The notes beneath the pieces were generated by a model. The model was not told where the DNA came from and made no database searches. It saw only the letters and a list, made by a program, of their open reading frames with translations. Shown one piece after another: positions 35,041 to 43,808 of a stretch of 64,000 nucleotides of DNA (the stretch's first letter is position 1; every line of letters starts with the position of its first letter). Source of the DNA: Deltaproteobacteria bacterium (GTDB lineage: Bacteria; Desulfobacterota; Desulfomonilia; UBA1062); contig JAGOOG010000011.1 in assembly GCA_017992605.1 (NCBI GenBank), positions 24,919 to 88,918 on the forward strand, given 5' to 3'. The translations under genes and the position numbers were made by a program.

Positions 35041-35463
35041 TCACTCATCGCCCTTCACGCCGTGCCGCATGCCCTTCTTGAGCGCCGCCCTGCGCTTCGA
35101 TGCGAGCCGGGCGGCACGGGACGCCGCGGTGGGACGCGTCCTGACCCTTTTCCTCGGTTTCCGGAGCGCCTCCATGATGAGCTCCCGCAGGCGGGAAAGG
35201 GCATCCTCGCGATTGCGTTCCTGGGACCTGAAGCGCTGGGCCCTGATGACGATCACACCGTCGTCGGTCATGCGTGATCCCGCAAGCCTGGACAGGCGTT
35301 CCTTCACCTCCTGAGGCAGTGACGGGGAGCCCGTCACGTCGAACCTGAGCTGCACCGCTGTGGCGACCTTGTTGACGTTCTGGCCCCCGGGTCCGCCCGA
35401 ACGGACGAAGTCCCACTGGAGCTCGCTGTCCTTCAGAGCGATGGTTTCCGTCACGGGTATCAT
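35041..35463 (-). CDS. arfB: Alternative ribosome-rescue factor ArfB-like (YaeJ)
   Basis: A 140-residue peptidyl-tRNA hydrolase that rescues stalled ribosomes. It has the catalytic GGQ within FVRSGGPGGQNVNK, the class I release-factor-like fold, and a strongly basic C-terminal tail (RKPRKRVRTRPT ... RAARLASKRRAALKK) that enters the empty mRNA channel. The start at 35463 is chosen by comparison with the family; no clear Shine-Dalgarno site is seen. The gene is convergent with the RCK channel gene, with 70 bp between them. Confidence 0.9.
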   Translation of the reverse strand: MIPVTETIALKDSELQWDFVRSGGPGGQNVNKVATAVQLRFDVTGSPSLPQEVKERLSRLAGSRMTDDGVIVIRAQRFRSQERNREDALSRLRELIMEALRKPRKRVRTRPTAASRAARLASKRRAALKKGMRHGVKGDE

Positions 35464-35517
35464 GGGTGAACAAAGGCGGGCCGGGACGAAAGCCCGCAAC
35501 TTTTCTGCCGGTCTCTC

Positions 35518-36276
35518 CTACATCATCGACCTGACGAACTCCAGGGCGGCGCGGACATCCTCCTTGAAAAAGCAGTTCAGGGTGTCCTGCCAGTTCTCCG
35601 CCCTGATGCGTTCCCTGATCCTGTCGGCCACGGGCTTCTTCAGCCCTTCCTTGAGCTTGATGAAGGCCCGGCCGGGGTTGTCGATCCATGCCGCGATGAC
35701 CTCCTTGGCACGGGGCATGAGCTGGTCCTCCTCCACGATCTCGTCCACGATGGCCAGATCCTTGGCTTCGTTGACATTGAGCATCCTGCCGAAGTACATG
35801 AGGTCGGTGAACTTCTTGTCGCTGTCGTAGCCGAACCGCATGACACCCGACTGGGCCAGGGAAAGGGGCAGTCCGATCTTGATCTCGGACATACCGATGG
35901 TGATCTTGGGGTGGTTCTTCACGATCCGGTAGTCCGCAGCCATGGCAAAGATGAGCCCCCCCGCGACGGCGGCTCCGTTCAAGGCGGAGATCACCGGCTT
36001 CCTGCACGTGAACAGCTCCAGGAGAATCTCCTCTTCCTCGTGAAAGAACGTCACGATCTCGTCGACATTCTTGAACCCCAGGAACATGGGGAGGTCGAAC
36101 CCGCTGCAGAAGACCCTCCCTGCACCCGTGAGGATGATGCCCCTGATGCCGTCGTCCTCGTTGGCCTTCTTCACGATGTCCCTGAGCCTGCGAAGCGTCT
36201 CAAGGGTGATGGAGTTCGTCTTTCCGTGTTCAAACGTCGCAATGATGATCCCGTCCTCGATCCTCTCGTTCAGCAT
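35518..36276 (-). CDS. Enoyl-CoA hydratase/isomerase (crotonase) family protein
   Basis: 252 residues. It has the crotonase oxyanion-hole segments GAGRVFCSGFDL and NGAAVAGGLIFAMAADYRI and an acidic residue in IGMSEIKIGLP. The usual PGxG turn after that motif is absent (LPLSLAQSG), so exact reaction (hydratase, isomerase or thioesterase-like) is uncertain. The start at 36276 has AGGAGG 6-7 bases upstream. It lies between ArfB (54 bp downstream) and the MATE transporter. Confidence 0.85.
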   Translation of the reverse strand: MLNERIEDGIIIATFEHGKTNSITLETLRRLRDIVKKANEDDGIRGIILTGAGRVFCSGFDLPMFLGFKNVDEIVTFFHEEEEILLELFTCRKPVISALNGAAVAGGLIFAMAADYRIVKNHPKITIGMSEIKIGLPLSLAQSGVMRFGYDSDKKFTDLMYFGRMLNVNEAKDLAIVDEIVEEDQLMPRAKEVIAAWIDNPGRAFIKLKEGLKKPVADRIRERIRAENWQDTLNCFFKEDVRAALEFVRSMM

Positions 36277-36365
36277 GATTCCCTCCTGTTCTCGTGTGAA
36301 TCGGCGAAGAGCCCGGGTCCAGGTTCCGGATACCGGCGGCACGGATCCATATACCTCATTTGGCC

Positions 36366-37748
36366 TCAGATGTCATGGTGCAATCGGTCACGCCTGCCTG
36401 CCGGGTACAGGATCTTCCGGAGCCTGCCCCGCGTGTAGAGCACGGTCAGGGCGGCGGCGAACCAGTTGATGATGAATATCCCCCACCAGATCCCCTTGAG
36501 TTCGAGATGGAAGAACCGGGAGAGGAGCGGGAAGACCACCAGGGGCAGGACGATCTGCCTCAGCATGCCGATGGCAAGGCCGTACCCGGGCTCCTTCATC
36601 CCCTGGAGCGCGGCCACGTTCACGTACAGGATCACGTAGGAATACAGCAGGAACGCGGCAATACGCAGGTAATACGTCCCTATCCCGACCACCGCGGCGT
36701 CATCGGTGAACAGGCCCATGAGGTGGCCTGCGCCGAGGAAGAGCACGATGGTCCCCGCGGCCATGACGAGGCCGCCGTACCGCAATGCAGCGCCGACAGT
36801 ATCGAAGATCCTTTCGAACAGCCGGGCGCCGTTGTGCTGTGCCACGATGGTGAGCGTGGCGATGTTCAGACCGAGGACAGGCAGCAGGAGGATCTGCTCG
36901 ATCCTGGTCGCCACGCCGTAGGCCGCCACTGCCTCCTTGCCGTAGCTGCTGATGAAATACGTGATCACGAAGATGCCGAGGCCCACGGTGATGAAGTTCA
37001 TGCTCGTCGGAAGGCCCTGAGCGAAGATCTCCCTGAAGGCATGTGCCTTCGGGACAGCCTCCCTGATGCAGTCCCTGCACATGAGGTCGGTGCGGTAGAC
37101 GCGGTACCCGAGGTACAGGCAGCCGATGACCTGACAGACCACCGTGGCAAGCGCGATGCCCCTGATGCCCAAGGCGGGGAAACCGAACCACCCGTAGATG
37201 AACCAGGGGTCCAGGAGGATGTTGAGAAAAAAGGTCGCTACGAGAACGTTGCGGAAGGACCGGGTGTCGCCGAGCGCATTGAGCACGGCATTGAGCATGT
37301 ATGCCATGATGAAGAAGAAGGCGCCGTGGAAGATCGTTTCCATGTAGAGCAGGGCCGTCTCCATGTAGTTCCCCGATGCACCGAGGACCGAGAAGACCGG
37401 CTGCGAGGCGACCAGGCCGACGGCGGTGAGGATTATCGACAGGAGCCCCCCGAAGACGAAGCCCTGGACGGCGAACATCCTCGCCCTGTCGATCTCGCCG
37501 GCACCCAGGGCAGTGGCCATGAGCGCGGTCGTTCCGGTGGCGACACCGCTGCCGAGCGCGATGATGATGAAGAAGACCGGGAAGGAGAGTGACAGGGCGG
37601 CCAGCGCCTGGGTGGATATGACACCGGCGAAGTACGTGTCCACCACGTTGAACATGGTGTTGAAGAAGAACCCGACGCTCGCGGGCACGGCTATGGCGCC
37701 GATGACCCGGGGCACCGGGTCAGTGGTGATATTGACCGCCGTGTTCAT
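36366..37748 (-). CDS. MATE-family efflux transporter
   Basis: A 460-residue, twelve-helix multidrug/toxin extrusion antiporter. Two homologous halves are visible; the N-terminal half carries ASVGFFFNTMFNVVDTYFAG and LGSGVATGTTALMATALGAG, and the second has its counterpart around residues 240-300. Substrate unknown. The ADP-ribosylglycohydrolase gene ends 9 bp upstream, so the two are probably co-transcribed. Confidence 0.92.
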   Translation of the reverse strand: MNTAVNITTDPVPRVIGAIAVPASVGFFFNTMFNVVDTYFAGVISTQALAALSLSFPVFFIIIALGSGVATGTTALMATALGAGEIDRARMFAVQGFVFGGLLSIILTAVGLVASQPVFSVLGASGNYMETALLYMETIFHGAFFFIMAYMLNAVLNALGDTRSFRNVLVATFFLNILLDPWFIYGWFGFPALGIRGIALATVVCQVIGCLYLGYRVYRTDLMCRDCIREAVPKAHAFREIFAQGLPTSMNFITVGLGIFVITYFISSYGKEAVAAYGVATRIEQILLLPVLGLNIATLTIVAQHNGARLFERIFDTVGAALRYGGLVMAAGTIVLFLGAGHLMGLFTDDAAVVGIGTYYLRIAAFLLYSYVILYVNVAALQGMKEPGYGLAIGMLRQIVLPLVVFPLLSRFFHLELKGIWWGIFIINWFAAALTVLYTRGRLRKILYPAGRRDRLHHDI

Positions 37749-37757
37749 GTCACCCCG

Positions 37758-38678
37758 TCAACTCCGGGCCGATATCCGATCAACGAGCATCCCGATCTGA
37801 CGGCCCTTCTTCAGCCCGGCGACCCACTCGGGGGGAATGGCATCCATGCCGCCACGGGCGCCCAGCACCATGCCGGCCATCATGCCCCTGCCCGCGGAAT
37901 CGCCGCCCGCCATGACGCACTGGACAAGGGCCTCCCTCAGGTCATCCTCGTACCTGCTGACAAGATGGATCACCCCGGGAAAGGCATCCGGGATGTGGCA
38001 GCTCTGCCCGTAGGCCTTGATCGTGGCCACCGAATCTCCTTGGGCCGCGGACATGCCCTTGCCGGTCCATTCCTCGAGCATGGATCCGCCGAAACGCTCC
38101 CGTGCTGTCTGTGCGGCAGCCATGGAAGGCCGTTCGCCCTGGAGAACACGGCATGTCACCCGGGCAAAGAACTCGGCCGCATCGACGACCAGGGGGTCAT
38201 CGTGGGTCATTGCCGTCTGTGTCCTGGCGGCCTCGACGAGCGTCTCCTCGTCGCCGTGGTACATGCACACGAGCGGGGCTATGCGTGATGCGGCCGAAAG
38301 ATCGGAAGACAAAGACCCGGCACGAAGGGGATTCAGGCCGGAAGCGAGGTTGGCAAGGGTGGCCCTGGTGGCCTGGTCGTAGTATCCCGGATAGTCCCTG
38401 AAAAGACTCTGCCATCGCCGGGAAAAGTCCTCGGGGTCGAACCTGCCCACGGCGGCGACGGATTCCAGGAGCACGAAGGTCTGGTCTCCGTAGTGGGTGA
38501 ACTCGCCACTGTCCTTGGTGCCGTGGTAGGAGTCGGGTCCGGGCTTGAGATATCGCTCCACTCTGCCGTACTGCTCCGCGATCTTCCTGGTGGAATAGAT
38601 CCAGTGGACCCCGAGCGCCAGCGCGTCGCCGGCGAAGGATGCCAGGACCATGGCCTTGATCGTGTCGTTCATACGCAC
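37758..38678 (-). CDS. ADP-ribosylglycohydrolase family protein
   Basis: 306 residues with the family's magnesium-binding pattern: ASFAGDALALGVHW at the N-terminus, GEFTHYGDQT in place of the first acidic motif, and AGGDSAGRGMMAGMVLGARGG near the C-terminus. The canonical late GNDTD motif is GGDSA here, so one metal ligand may differ. Relatives remove ADP-ribose from proteins (DraG) or act on other N- or O-glycosides. No DraT or nitrogenase genes are seen, so a DraG role is not indicated. Confidence 0.8.
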   Translation of the reverse strand: MRMNDTIKAMVLASFAGDALALGVHWIYSTRKIAEQYGRVERYLKPGPDSYHGTKDSGEFTHYGDQTFVLLESVAAVGRFDPEDFSRRWQSLFRDYPGYYDQATRATLANLASGLNPLRAGSLSSDLSAASRIAPLVCMYHGDEETLVEAARTQTAMTHDDPLVVDAAEFFARVTCRVLQGERPSMAAAQTARERFGGSMLEEWTGKGMSAAQGDSVATIKAYGQSCHIPDAFPGVIHLVSRYEDDLREALVQCVMAGGDSAGRGMMAGMVLGARGGMDAIPPEWVAGLKKGRQIGMLVDRISARS

Positions 38679-38712
38679 CTCCCGGATATGGGTTGGGACA
38701 ATGAATAGGGCG

Positions 38713-39351
38713 TTACAGGGTCAGGGCCCTGTGCATGCCGCTCCAGGCGAACCAGCACGCGAGGGCGAGGAGGAAGGCCGCACAGGACCCGATGATCACC
38801 CGGTAGGACCTGTCGCTCAGGAACTTCCTGCCCTTGCCGATGGCCAGCGAGATGGCGGAATACCAGACAAGGTCGCCGAGGATGTGCCCGACAAAGAAGA
38901 CCGCCACGCCCGCCGGACCGAGCCGTGCGCTGTACAGGATGTACCCGAGCCCTATGGTGGCCCACCACAGGGTCCAGTAGGGGGTGGACAGGCTGAGAAC
39001 GGCACCGGTCACCATGAGGTTCGCCCCGGTCTGTTCCCGGACATCCGCATGTATGCTCAGGGAGGGGATCGACCGGAACATGGACCAGGCCATCCGGGCG
39101 AGCATGAGGGACCCGACCAGCGCGATGGTCGCGAAGACCCATCCCTTCTGGAGAAACGGCGCCAGGCCCAGCATGATCAGGATCACCAGCACGAGCTCCA
39201 GCACGGCATGGCCTGCCACGATGAGGGGGCCGGCCACGGGTCCCCTTCGGGCACTCTCGCTTATGGTGGCGGTCATCACGGGCCCGGGCATGGCGGCTCC
39301 GGAGAAGGCGATGACGAACGAGGTGCCGAATATGGCGAGAAGCGCCGACAT
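38713..39351 (-). CDS. LysE/RhtB-family amino acid exporter
   Basis: 212 residues with six membrane helices. The N-terminus has the family feature GAAMPGPVMTATISESARRG, and a central STPYWTLWW segment replaces the usual NPK/NP motif region. LysE-type proteins export amino acids. The ATG overlaps the stop of the upstream one-domain asparaginase by one base (TGATG), so production of the pair is coupled. Export of aspartate, asparagine or a related product is a reasonable inference. Confidence 0.85.
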   Translation of the reverse strand: MSALLAIFGTSFVIAFSGAAMPGPVMTATISESARRGPVAGPLIVAGHAVLELVLVILIMLGLAPFLQKGWVFATIALVGSLMLARMAWSMFRSIPSLSIHADVREQTGANLMVTGAVLSLSTPYWTLWWATIGLGYILYSARLGPAGVAVFFVGHILGDLVWYSAISLAIGKGRKFLSDRSYRVIIGSCAAFLLALACWFAWSGMHRALTL

Positions 39352-39845
39352 CAGGCCTCCTCGAACCGGTGCAGCCTGCGGTTCTTCTTGACCCGGTCCG
39401 GATCGAGGACGCGGCCGTTCATCACGATGTACACCCCGGGGGACAGGAGCTGCACGGCTGTTGCGGCGGCACCGATATTGAACTCGGCGTCCGAGCTCTT
39501 GAACCGGGCGGGCTGCATGGCACCGGTGAGCACGATGACCTTGCCCGGTATCCCCTTGAGCGTCCTGGCGGTCTCGACCATGGTGTCCGTCCCGTGCGTG
39601 ATGACGATGAGGGAGCCCTTCTCCCCGCTGACGCGGTCATATATCTTCTGCCGGTCCTTGTCGGTCATGTAGAGGCTGTCCTTGCGCAGGATGGATTCGC
39701 ACTCATAGGCAAAACCCACGTTCGCCTCCTGGAGGATCCCGGCCACGCCGGGCTCGCCCACCTTGTATGTGCTCATACGGTCGAAATAGACCTTGTCGAT
39801 GGTGCCCCCCACGGCGAAGAACTTGATGGTCACGTCTTTACCCAT
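39351..39845 (-). CDS. Single-domain asparaginase-like protein
   Basis: 164 residues that cover only the N-terminal catalytic domain of L-asparaginases (normally ~330 residues in two domains). It has the nucleophile motif AVGGTIDK, the second motif ITHGTDTMVETAR, and VLTGAM, and ends after NGRVLDPDRVKKNRRLHRF. The start at 39845 has AAGGTG 9-10 bases upstream. Stand-alone N-domains are known as 'asparaginase domain-containing proteins', but their substrate is uncertain. Coupling to a LysE exporter suggests a small-amide or amino acid route. Confidence 0.8.
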   Translation of the reverse strand: MGKDVTIKFFAVGGTIDKVYFDRMSTYKVGEPGVAGILQEANVGFAYECESILRKDSLYMTDKDRQKIYDRVSGEKGSLIVITHGTDTMVETARTLKGIPGKVIVLTGAMQPARFKSSDAEFNIGAAATAVQLLSPGVYIVMNGRVLDPDRVKKNRRLHRFEEA

Positions 39846-39962
39846 GTGCTGTTCACCTTTCGCGGCGGGATCCCTTGACCCCCCATATGCACCCGGCATT
39901 TGCCTGGCACACCATGCCCGTGGACGAATATGCTACCCTCGCACGACCCTGTTATGGAACAG

Positions 39963-40997
39963 TCAATCTCGGGCCTGCCCGGCGAACCACCTCAGTATGG
40001 CGTCGTTCTCCTCGCGCGGGTATGCATGGGAGAGGTCGGGGATGATCCTGAGCCTCACGTCGGCCCCTGCCTTCGAGAGGTCCTCGCATGCCCGGGCGGC
40101 ACGGCCCACCGGGAACATCCAGTCCTGCGCCCCGTGCACCCAGAGGATGCGCCTGCCCCTCGCGTGGGCCAGGTCGACCGGCGGCAGCACACACGAGACC
40201 GGGGCTATGGCGGCTGTAGGGCTGTCAGGCCCCAGGCCGCAGCCCAGGGCAAAGGTCCCGCCGTCGGACATGCCGGTGAGCAGGATGCGGTCGGGATCCA
40301 CGGCATACCGGGAGCTCACCTCCTCCAGGTGGTCTCGAAGGATACGGGCATCCGCTCCGATGTCCGCAAGCGACCATGTCTGACCCCTGGAGGTGGGGGC
40401 CATGAGCAGGAAGACCCTGCTGCGGGCCTCCCGCAGCCAGGTCCAGAGGAAGTCCCGGCCGTGGCCGTACCCGCCGTGCAGTGCCACCACGAGGGGCCAT
40501 GAACGACCGGACGGAGCGGCCTCCGGTACAAAGAGGGAATACCCACCCCTTTCGTAGGGGTCCTGGCCGGGGACCTGGCGGACTTCCCCGGCGTCATGTC
40601 CTTTGCCCTGCGTTTCGGCACCGGGTTCAAGAAAGAAGAGGTCGATCTCCGGGAGCTCATGGCGCAGGGGGAACAGGAGTTCCTGGGCCCGGCAGCACGT
40701 GCGCAGCGATCTGAGCACTGACATGAAGGCCTGGGCCATGTCCTCGCCCCCACCGAAGCGCTCCACCGCCTCGAGGACGAGCCGGGCAGCCTCCAAGAGC
40801 CTCCCTTGCGCACCATCGTCATCGCGCAGGCCGCTCTTCATGAGCCTGTCCCTGGACGCCTCGACCGCTTCCGCATGCGACAGGAGCCGTTCCCTGAGTA
40901 CGGGCAGGGACAGGGGACTCAGTGCGCGCGAGGCGGCCTCGAAGGCCCCGAGGGCATCCGTGACGGCCCGGACCAGTCCCGCAAGGAGGTCATTCAT
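39963..40997 (-). CDS. Alpha/beta hydrolase (phospholipase/carboxylesterase-like) with helical N-terminus
   Basis: 344 residues. The first ~140 are helical with no recognised domain. The rest (~145-344) is a carboxylesterase-type hydrolase: VVALHGGYGHGRDF, the nucleophile elbow TGMSDGGTFALG, WVHGAQDWMFPV with the catalytic Asp, and LSHAYPREEN with the His. No signal peptide. It overlaps the upstream beta-propeller-like gene by 4 bp (ATGA), suggesting joint production. Substrate unknown. Confidence 0.75.
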   Translation of the reverse strand: MNDLLAGLVRAVTDALGAFEAASRALSPLSLPVLRERLLSHAEAVEASRDRLMKSGLRDDDGAQGRLLEAARLVLEAVERFGGGEDMAQAFMSVLRSLRTCCRAQELLFPLRHELPEIDLFFLEPGAETQGKGHDAGEVRQVPGQDPYERGGYSLFVPEAAPSGRSWPLVVALHGGYGHGRDFLWTWLREARSRVFLLMAPTSRGQTWSLADIGADARILRDHLEEVSSRYAVDPDRILLTGMSDGGTFALGCGLGPDSPTAAIAPVSCVLPPVDLAHARGRRILWVHGAQDWMFPVGRAARACEDLSKAGADVRLRIIPDLSHAYPREENDAILRWFAGQARD

Positions 40998-42169
40998 GGC
41001 GCCGGGATCGCCTCGGAACCGCTGCAGGGTTCAGGTCTGCCGTCGTGCCGCTTCACGAGGATCTCACCCTTGAGCACCACGGGGTAGTAGAGCTCCATGT
41101 CGTTCATGAGCTGCTCAGCGCTGGTCGTGTTGACCGCATAGGTAAACGCCAGGTCGGTCCCCTCGAACACCTTGTGGGCCTTGCCGGCATAGATGAGCAG
41201 CCCGCTCGATGCACCCTCGGGCGGCCTGTAGAAGCATGCAGGCTGTGACCAGGACCGGGAGACGGCAGGGGAGACCCGCACGGCCAGGCACGGCTCGAGG
41301 AGAGAGAGGGTCTGCACCTGGAGGAAAACCTTGAGATCCGACTCGTAGTGCACGGTGAACTCCACCTGACCGCCCTGAAACACCGGGACGGGCTTCTCGT
41401 TGAGGGCCAGGTTCCTGACCCACTGCCGGTCGGGACCCATCCACCACTGGGGCGCGGCGAGGGACCCGGCTGCGGCCTCAGCCAGGGGCCACCTCACGGC
41501 ATGGACAGCTTCTCCTTTCGTGTCGCTCCCGAAGGCGTAGAGAAAACCATCCAGGGCAAGCGCGCTTGCCGAGCCGACGAGAACCCCGCGGGTCGCGGGT
41601 TTTTCCAGAGGGATCATTCCCCACAGGGTGGGCGTGCTGTCCGGGTTGGGCACGAGCACCGCCTTCCAGCCCGTCGCTTCGAAGCCGAGGGCATTGTCCG
41701 ACCAGCCGGTCCTCACGAGGAAGACGAGGAGGGCATCCCCGAGACGGATGCCGGACCCGGGCCAGAACCAGTCTTCCCCCTCTTCCCGGAACATTGCCCG
41801 GGGACGGTTCCCCAGTACCTTCCAGGAAAACGACATCCGGGCGGTCTCCGGTCGATACCCCGTCTGGATGGCCACGCTGTTCCTCACGATGGTGGCGTTG
41901 TGCCTCGAACCCGAGCCCGAGGGATCGATGAAGCTGTCGCCGAAGAGCCAGAGGACGCGCCCGTCACCCAGCTCCACGGAGGACGCCCCGTCTCCCCCCA
42001 GCCAGCAGGGATCTCCCCTGAAGAGCTCCCGGGCCTCTTTCCAGGGCTGTATCGAGATCTTGAGGCCGGTCTCCGGAGGGTTCTCTCCGGCATGAAGAAA
42101 CCCTGCCCCGCAGAGGGCAACGAGGCAGAGAATGAAAGCGGCTGAGAATAAACGGTGCGTTCGATCCAT
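40994..42169 (-). CDS. Exported protein resembling DUF4185/DUF5005 beta-propeller families
   Basis: 391 residues with a cleavable signal peptide (MDRTHRLFSAAFILCL ... FLHA). The mature part opens with CWLGGDGASSVELGDGRVLWLFGDSF, a pattern (glycine-rich, then DGR-LWLFGD) seen in DUF4185/DUF5005 and other five-bladed glycosidase-like propellers. Repeating Trp/Phe-rich strands follow. The DUF assignment is from memory and tentative. The start at 42169 gives the signal peptide; a longer open frame upstream lies over the HDOD gene's end. A cytosolic esterase gene is coupled downstream. Confidence 0.55.
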   Translation of the reverse strand: MDRTHRLFSAAFILCLVALCGAGFLHAGENPPETGLKISIQPWKEARELFRGDPCWLGGDGASSVELGDGRVLWLFGDSFIDPSGSGSRHNATIVRNSVAIQTGYRPETARMSFSWKVLGNRPRAMFREEGEDWFWPGSGIRLGDALLVFLVRTGWSDNALGFEATGWKAVLVPNPDSTPTLWGMIPLEKPATRGVLVGSASALALDGFLYAFGSDTKGEAVHAVRWPLAEAAAGSLAAPQWWMGPDRQWVRNLALNEKPVPVFQGGQVEFTVHYESDLKVFLQVQTLSLLEPCLAVRVSPAVSRSWSQPACFYRPPEGASSGLLIYAGKAHKVFEGTDLAFTYAVNTTSAEQLMNDMELYYPVVLKGEILVKRHDGRPEPCSGSEAIPAP

Positions 42170-42251
42170 CGGAACAGGCGCCTCCGGTGATCGTGGCCCG
42201 GTGCCCGTGGCATCGCAGGAGGGTGCGGGCCTCAGGAAAGAACCCGGAGAT

Positions 42252-43256
42252 TCAGCTTCCCTGGGTGGCCCTGTCCACATAATCGGCAATGGCGCCCATG
42301 ATCTCGCCGATGTCGTCCCCGGTGAGCCTCAGGACCTTGGCGGCTTCAGGGTGCATGGAGTACAGCAGCCCGTCGAGGCCAGCACCTATGCCGCTCATCA
42401 GGGCTATGGCATCGGCCATGTGGACGATGAAGGAGAGCTGGTCTCCTCCCGACGGTGCGGGATCGTGGTGATACCTTATGGCCGTGGCGATATGGGACGG
42501 TATGTGCCACTGCTCGCAGGCATCGGATGCGAGCTGCGCATGGTCGAAGCCGAGGATGTGCTGCTCGGCGCTCAGGAAAGTCCTGGCTCCCTCGTTCACG
42601 AAGGCCTTGAAGGTGTCCTTGCGCTCGAGGATGTACGGGTCGAGAATGATCTTGCCGGCATCGTGGATCAGGCCCGCTGAGAACGCATCCTGCTCCAGGG
42701 ATGGATTGATCCTCCGGGCGATGATCTGCGATGCCGATGCCACGGCCATCGAATGCTTCCAGAGGTCGCCTGCATCCAGGTCATACCCGGGAAGCGTCCG
42801 GCCCAGGATCTCGGATGAGCAGGCCAGGGTGAGGACCTCCATGAGGGTCTTCATGCCGAGCACCACGGACGCGTGCTGAACCGACGACACCTTCCCGGAA
42901 AGGCCATAGAACGGTGAATTGGCTATCTTGAGGATACGGGTGACGATGGCCTGGTCGGTCTCGACGACTTCAGCGAGGTCCTTGAAGCTCGAGGCCGGAT
43001 TGGCGATGACCTCCCGGGCCTTTTGGGCCACCTGGGGCATGGGGGGAAGGTCTTTGAGCGTCTTCAGGATGCGTTCCCTCAGTGCGCCGCCGTCAACCCG
43101 CGCCGGGGATTCGCGGGCCGATGCTTCGGACGGGGCCTGCACCACGATGCCCTCCCTGCAGCTGGGACAGGGAATGGTGATGTCCCCCCTGAACGCCTTC
43201 AGACGTTCGTCCGGGATCTCGTATTCCTTACGGCAGTGGGGACAGCGGATCTTCAT
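42252..43256 (-). CDS. HDOD domain protein with N-terminal zinc ribbon
   Basis: 334 residues. The N-terminus is a MJ0042-type zinc finger (IRCPHCRKEYEIPDERLKAF ... IPCPSCREG). Residues ~60-320 are an HDOD domain: LPPMPQVAQKAREVI, NSPFYGL, HSMAVASASQIIAR, LIHDAGKIIL and AIRYHHDP. HDOD proteins are signalling outputs, often without phosphodiesterase activity, in motility and second-messenger pathways. The CheD-like gene lies 25 bp upstream in the same orientation, which fits a chemotaxis or motility theme. Confidence 0.88.
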   Translation of the reverse strand: MKIRCPHCRKEYEIPDERLKAFRGDITIPCPSCREGIVVQAPSEASARESPARVDGGALRERILKTLKDLPPMPQVAQKAREVIANPASSFKDLAEVVETDQAIVTRILKIANSPFYGLSGKVSSVQHASVVLGMKTLMEVLTLACSSEILGRTLPGYDLDAGDLWKHSMAVASASQIIARRINPSLEQDAFSAGLIHDAGKIILDPYILERKDTFKAFVNEGARTFLSAEQHILGFDHAQLASDACEQWHIPSHIATAIRYHHDPAPSGGDQLSFIVHMADAIALMSGIGAGLDGLLYSMHPEAAKVLRLTGDDIGEIMGAIADYVDRATQGS

Positions 43257-43281
43257 GCCGTTCTTCCTCCCGCGGCGCTCG

Positions 43282-43719
43282 CTACGAGATCTTGATCTTT
43301 CCCTCGTCGATGTTCAGAATCATGGTGCGCAGCCTCGTGCCGCCGATGTTCTCCAGCTTCACGCTGAGCTTTCTCCCGGCAAGGATATCCTTGACCTGGT
43401 TCACCAGGGCCGAACCCACCTCGTCCTGTCCCGAACCCGCCAGCAGCGATGCCCCGCCTGCAATGGCGACCGAAACGCTCAAGGGGATGCCCCGGCGGGT
43501 GAATTCACCTAGGGCATACTCCAGGGCCGTGTCGGCGAAATAGGCCGGACTGTCTGGACGCTGCCCCCTGGACTGCCCCCTGAGGACATGGAACCCGGCG
43601 GCGAACTTGCGCTGGGGATTGTACAGGATCACGCCCACGCCCGTGGCGATCTTGTCGATCCAGAGGATCCCCTCTTCGGCGAACTCGCACTTCATGGGTT
43701 TGACTGCGGTTGTCTTCAT
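43282..43719 (-). CDS. CheD-like protein lacking the catalytic cysteine
   Basis: 145 residues that follow the CheD fold end to end: an N-terminal strand, GVGVILYNPQRKFAAGFHVLRG, YFADTALEYALGEFTRRGI, AIAGGASLL, and a C-terminal ENIGGTRLRTMILNIDEGKI. In CheD the catalytic Cys sits in a GSCVAV-type motif; here the aligned stretch is ATGVGV, with Gly27 in place of Cys, while the catalytic His (His44, FHVL) is kept. Glutamine deamidation of chemoreceptors is therefore unlikely; a CheC-binding or scaffold role is possible. Adjacent to an HDOD gene. Confidence 0.75.
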   Translation of the reverse strand: MKTTAVKPMKCEFAEEGILWIDKIATGVGVILYNPQRKFAAGFHVLRGQSRGQRPDSPAYFADTALEYALGEFTRRGIPLSVSVAIAGGASLLAGSGQDEVGSALVNQVKDILAGRKLSVKLENIGGTRLRTMILNIDEGKIKIS

Positions 43720-43808
43720 GGTGCCTTCGGTGACTTCCCGTTCGTTCTGGACCTCGTGGCACTATGGCCTATCACATTCCCTTCCAGGTGACAAAGCATA
43801 TTTCACCC

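Noticed and set aside
34968..35043. TGATCCCG/CGGGATCA inverted repeat between the channel gene and arfB
   Set aside because: The arms are 60 nt apart without a T-run; I could not support it as a terminator.
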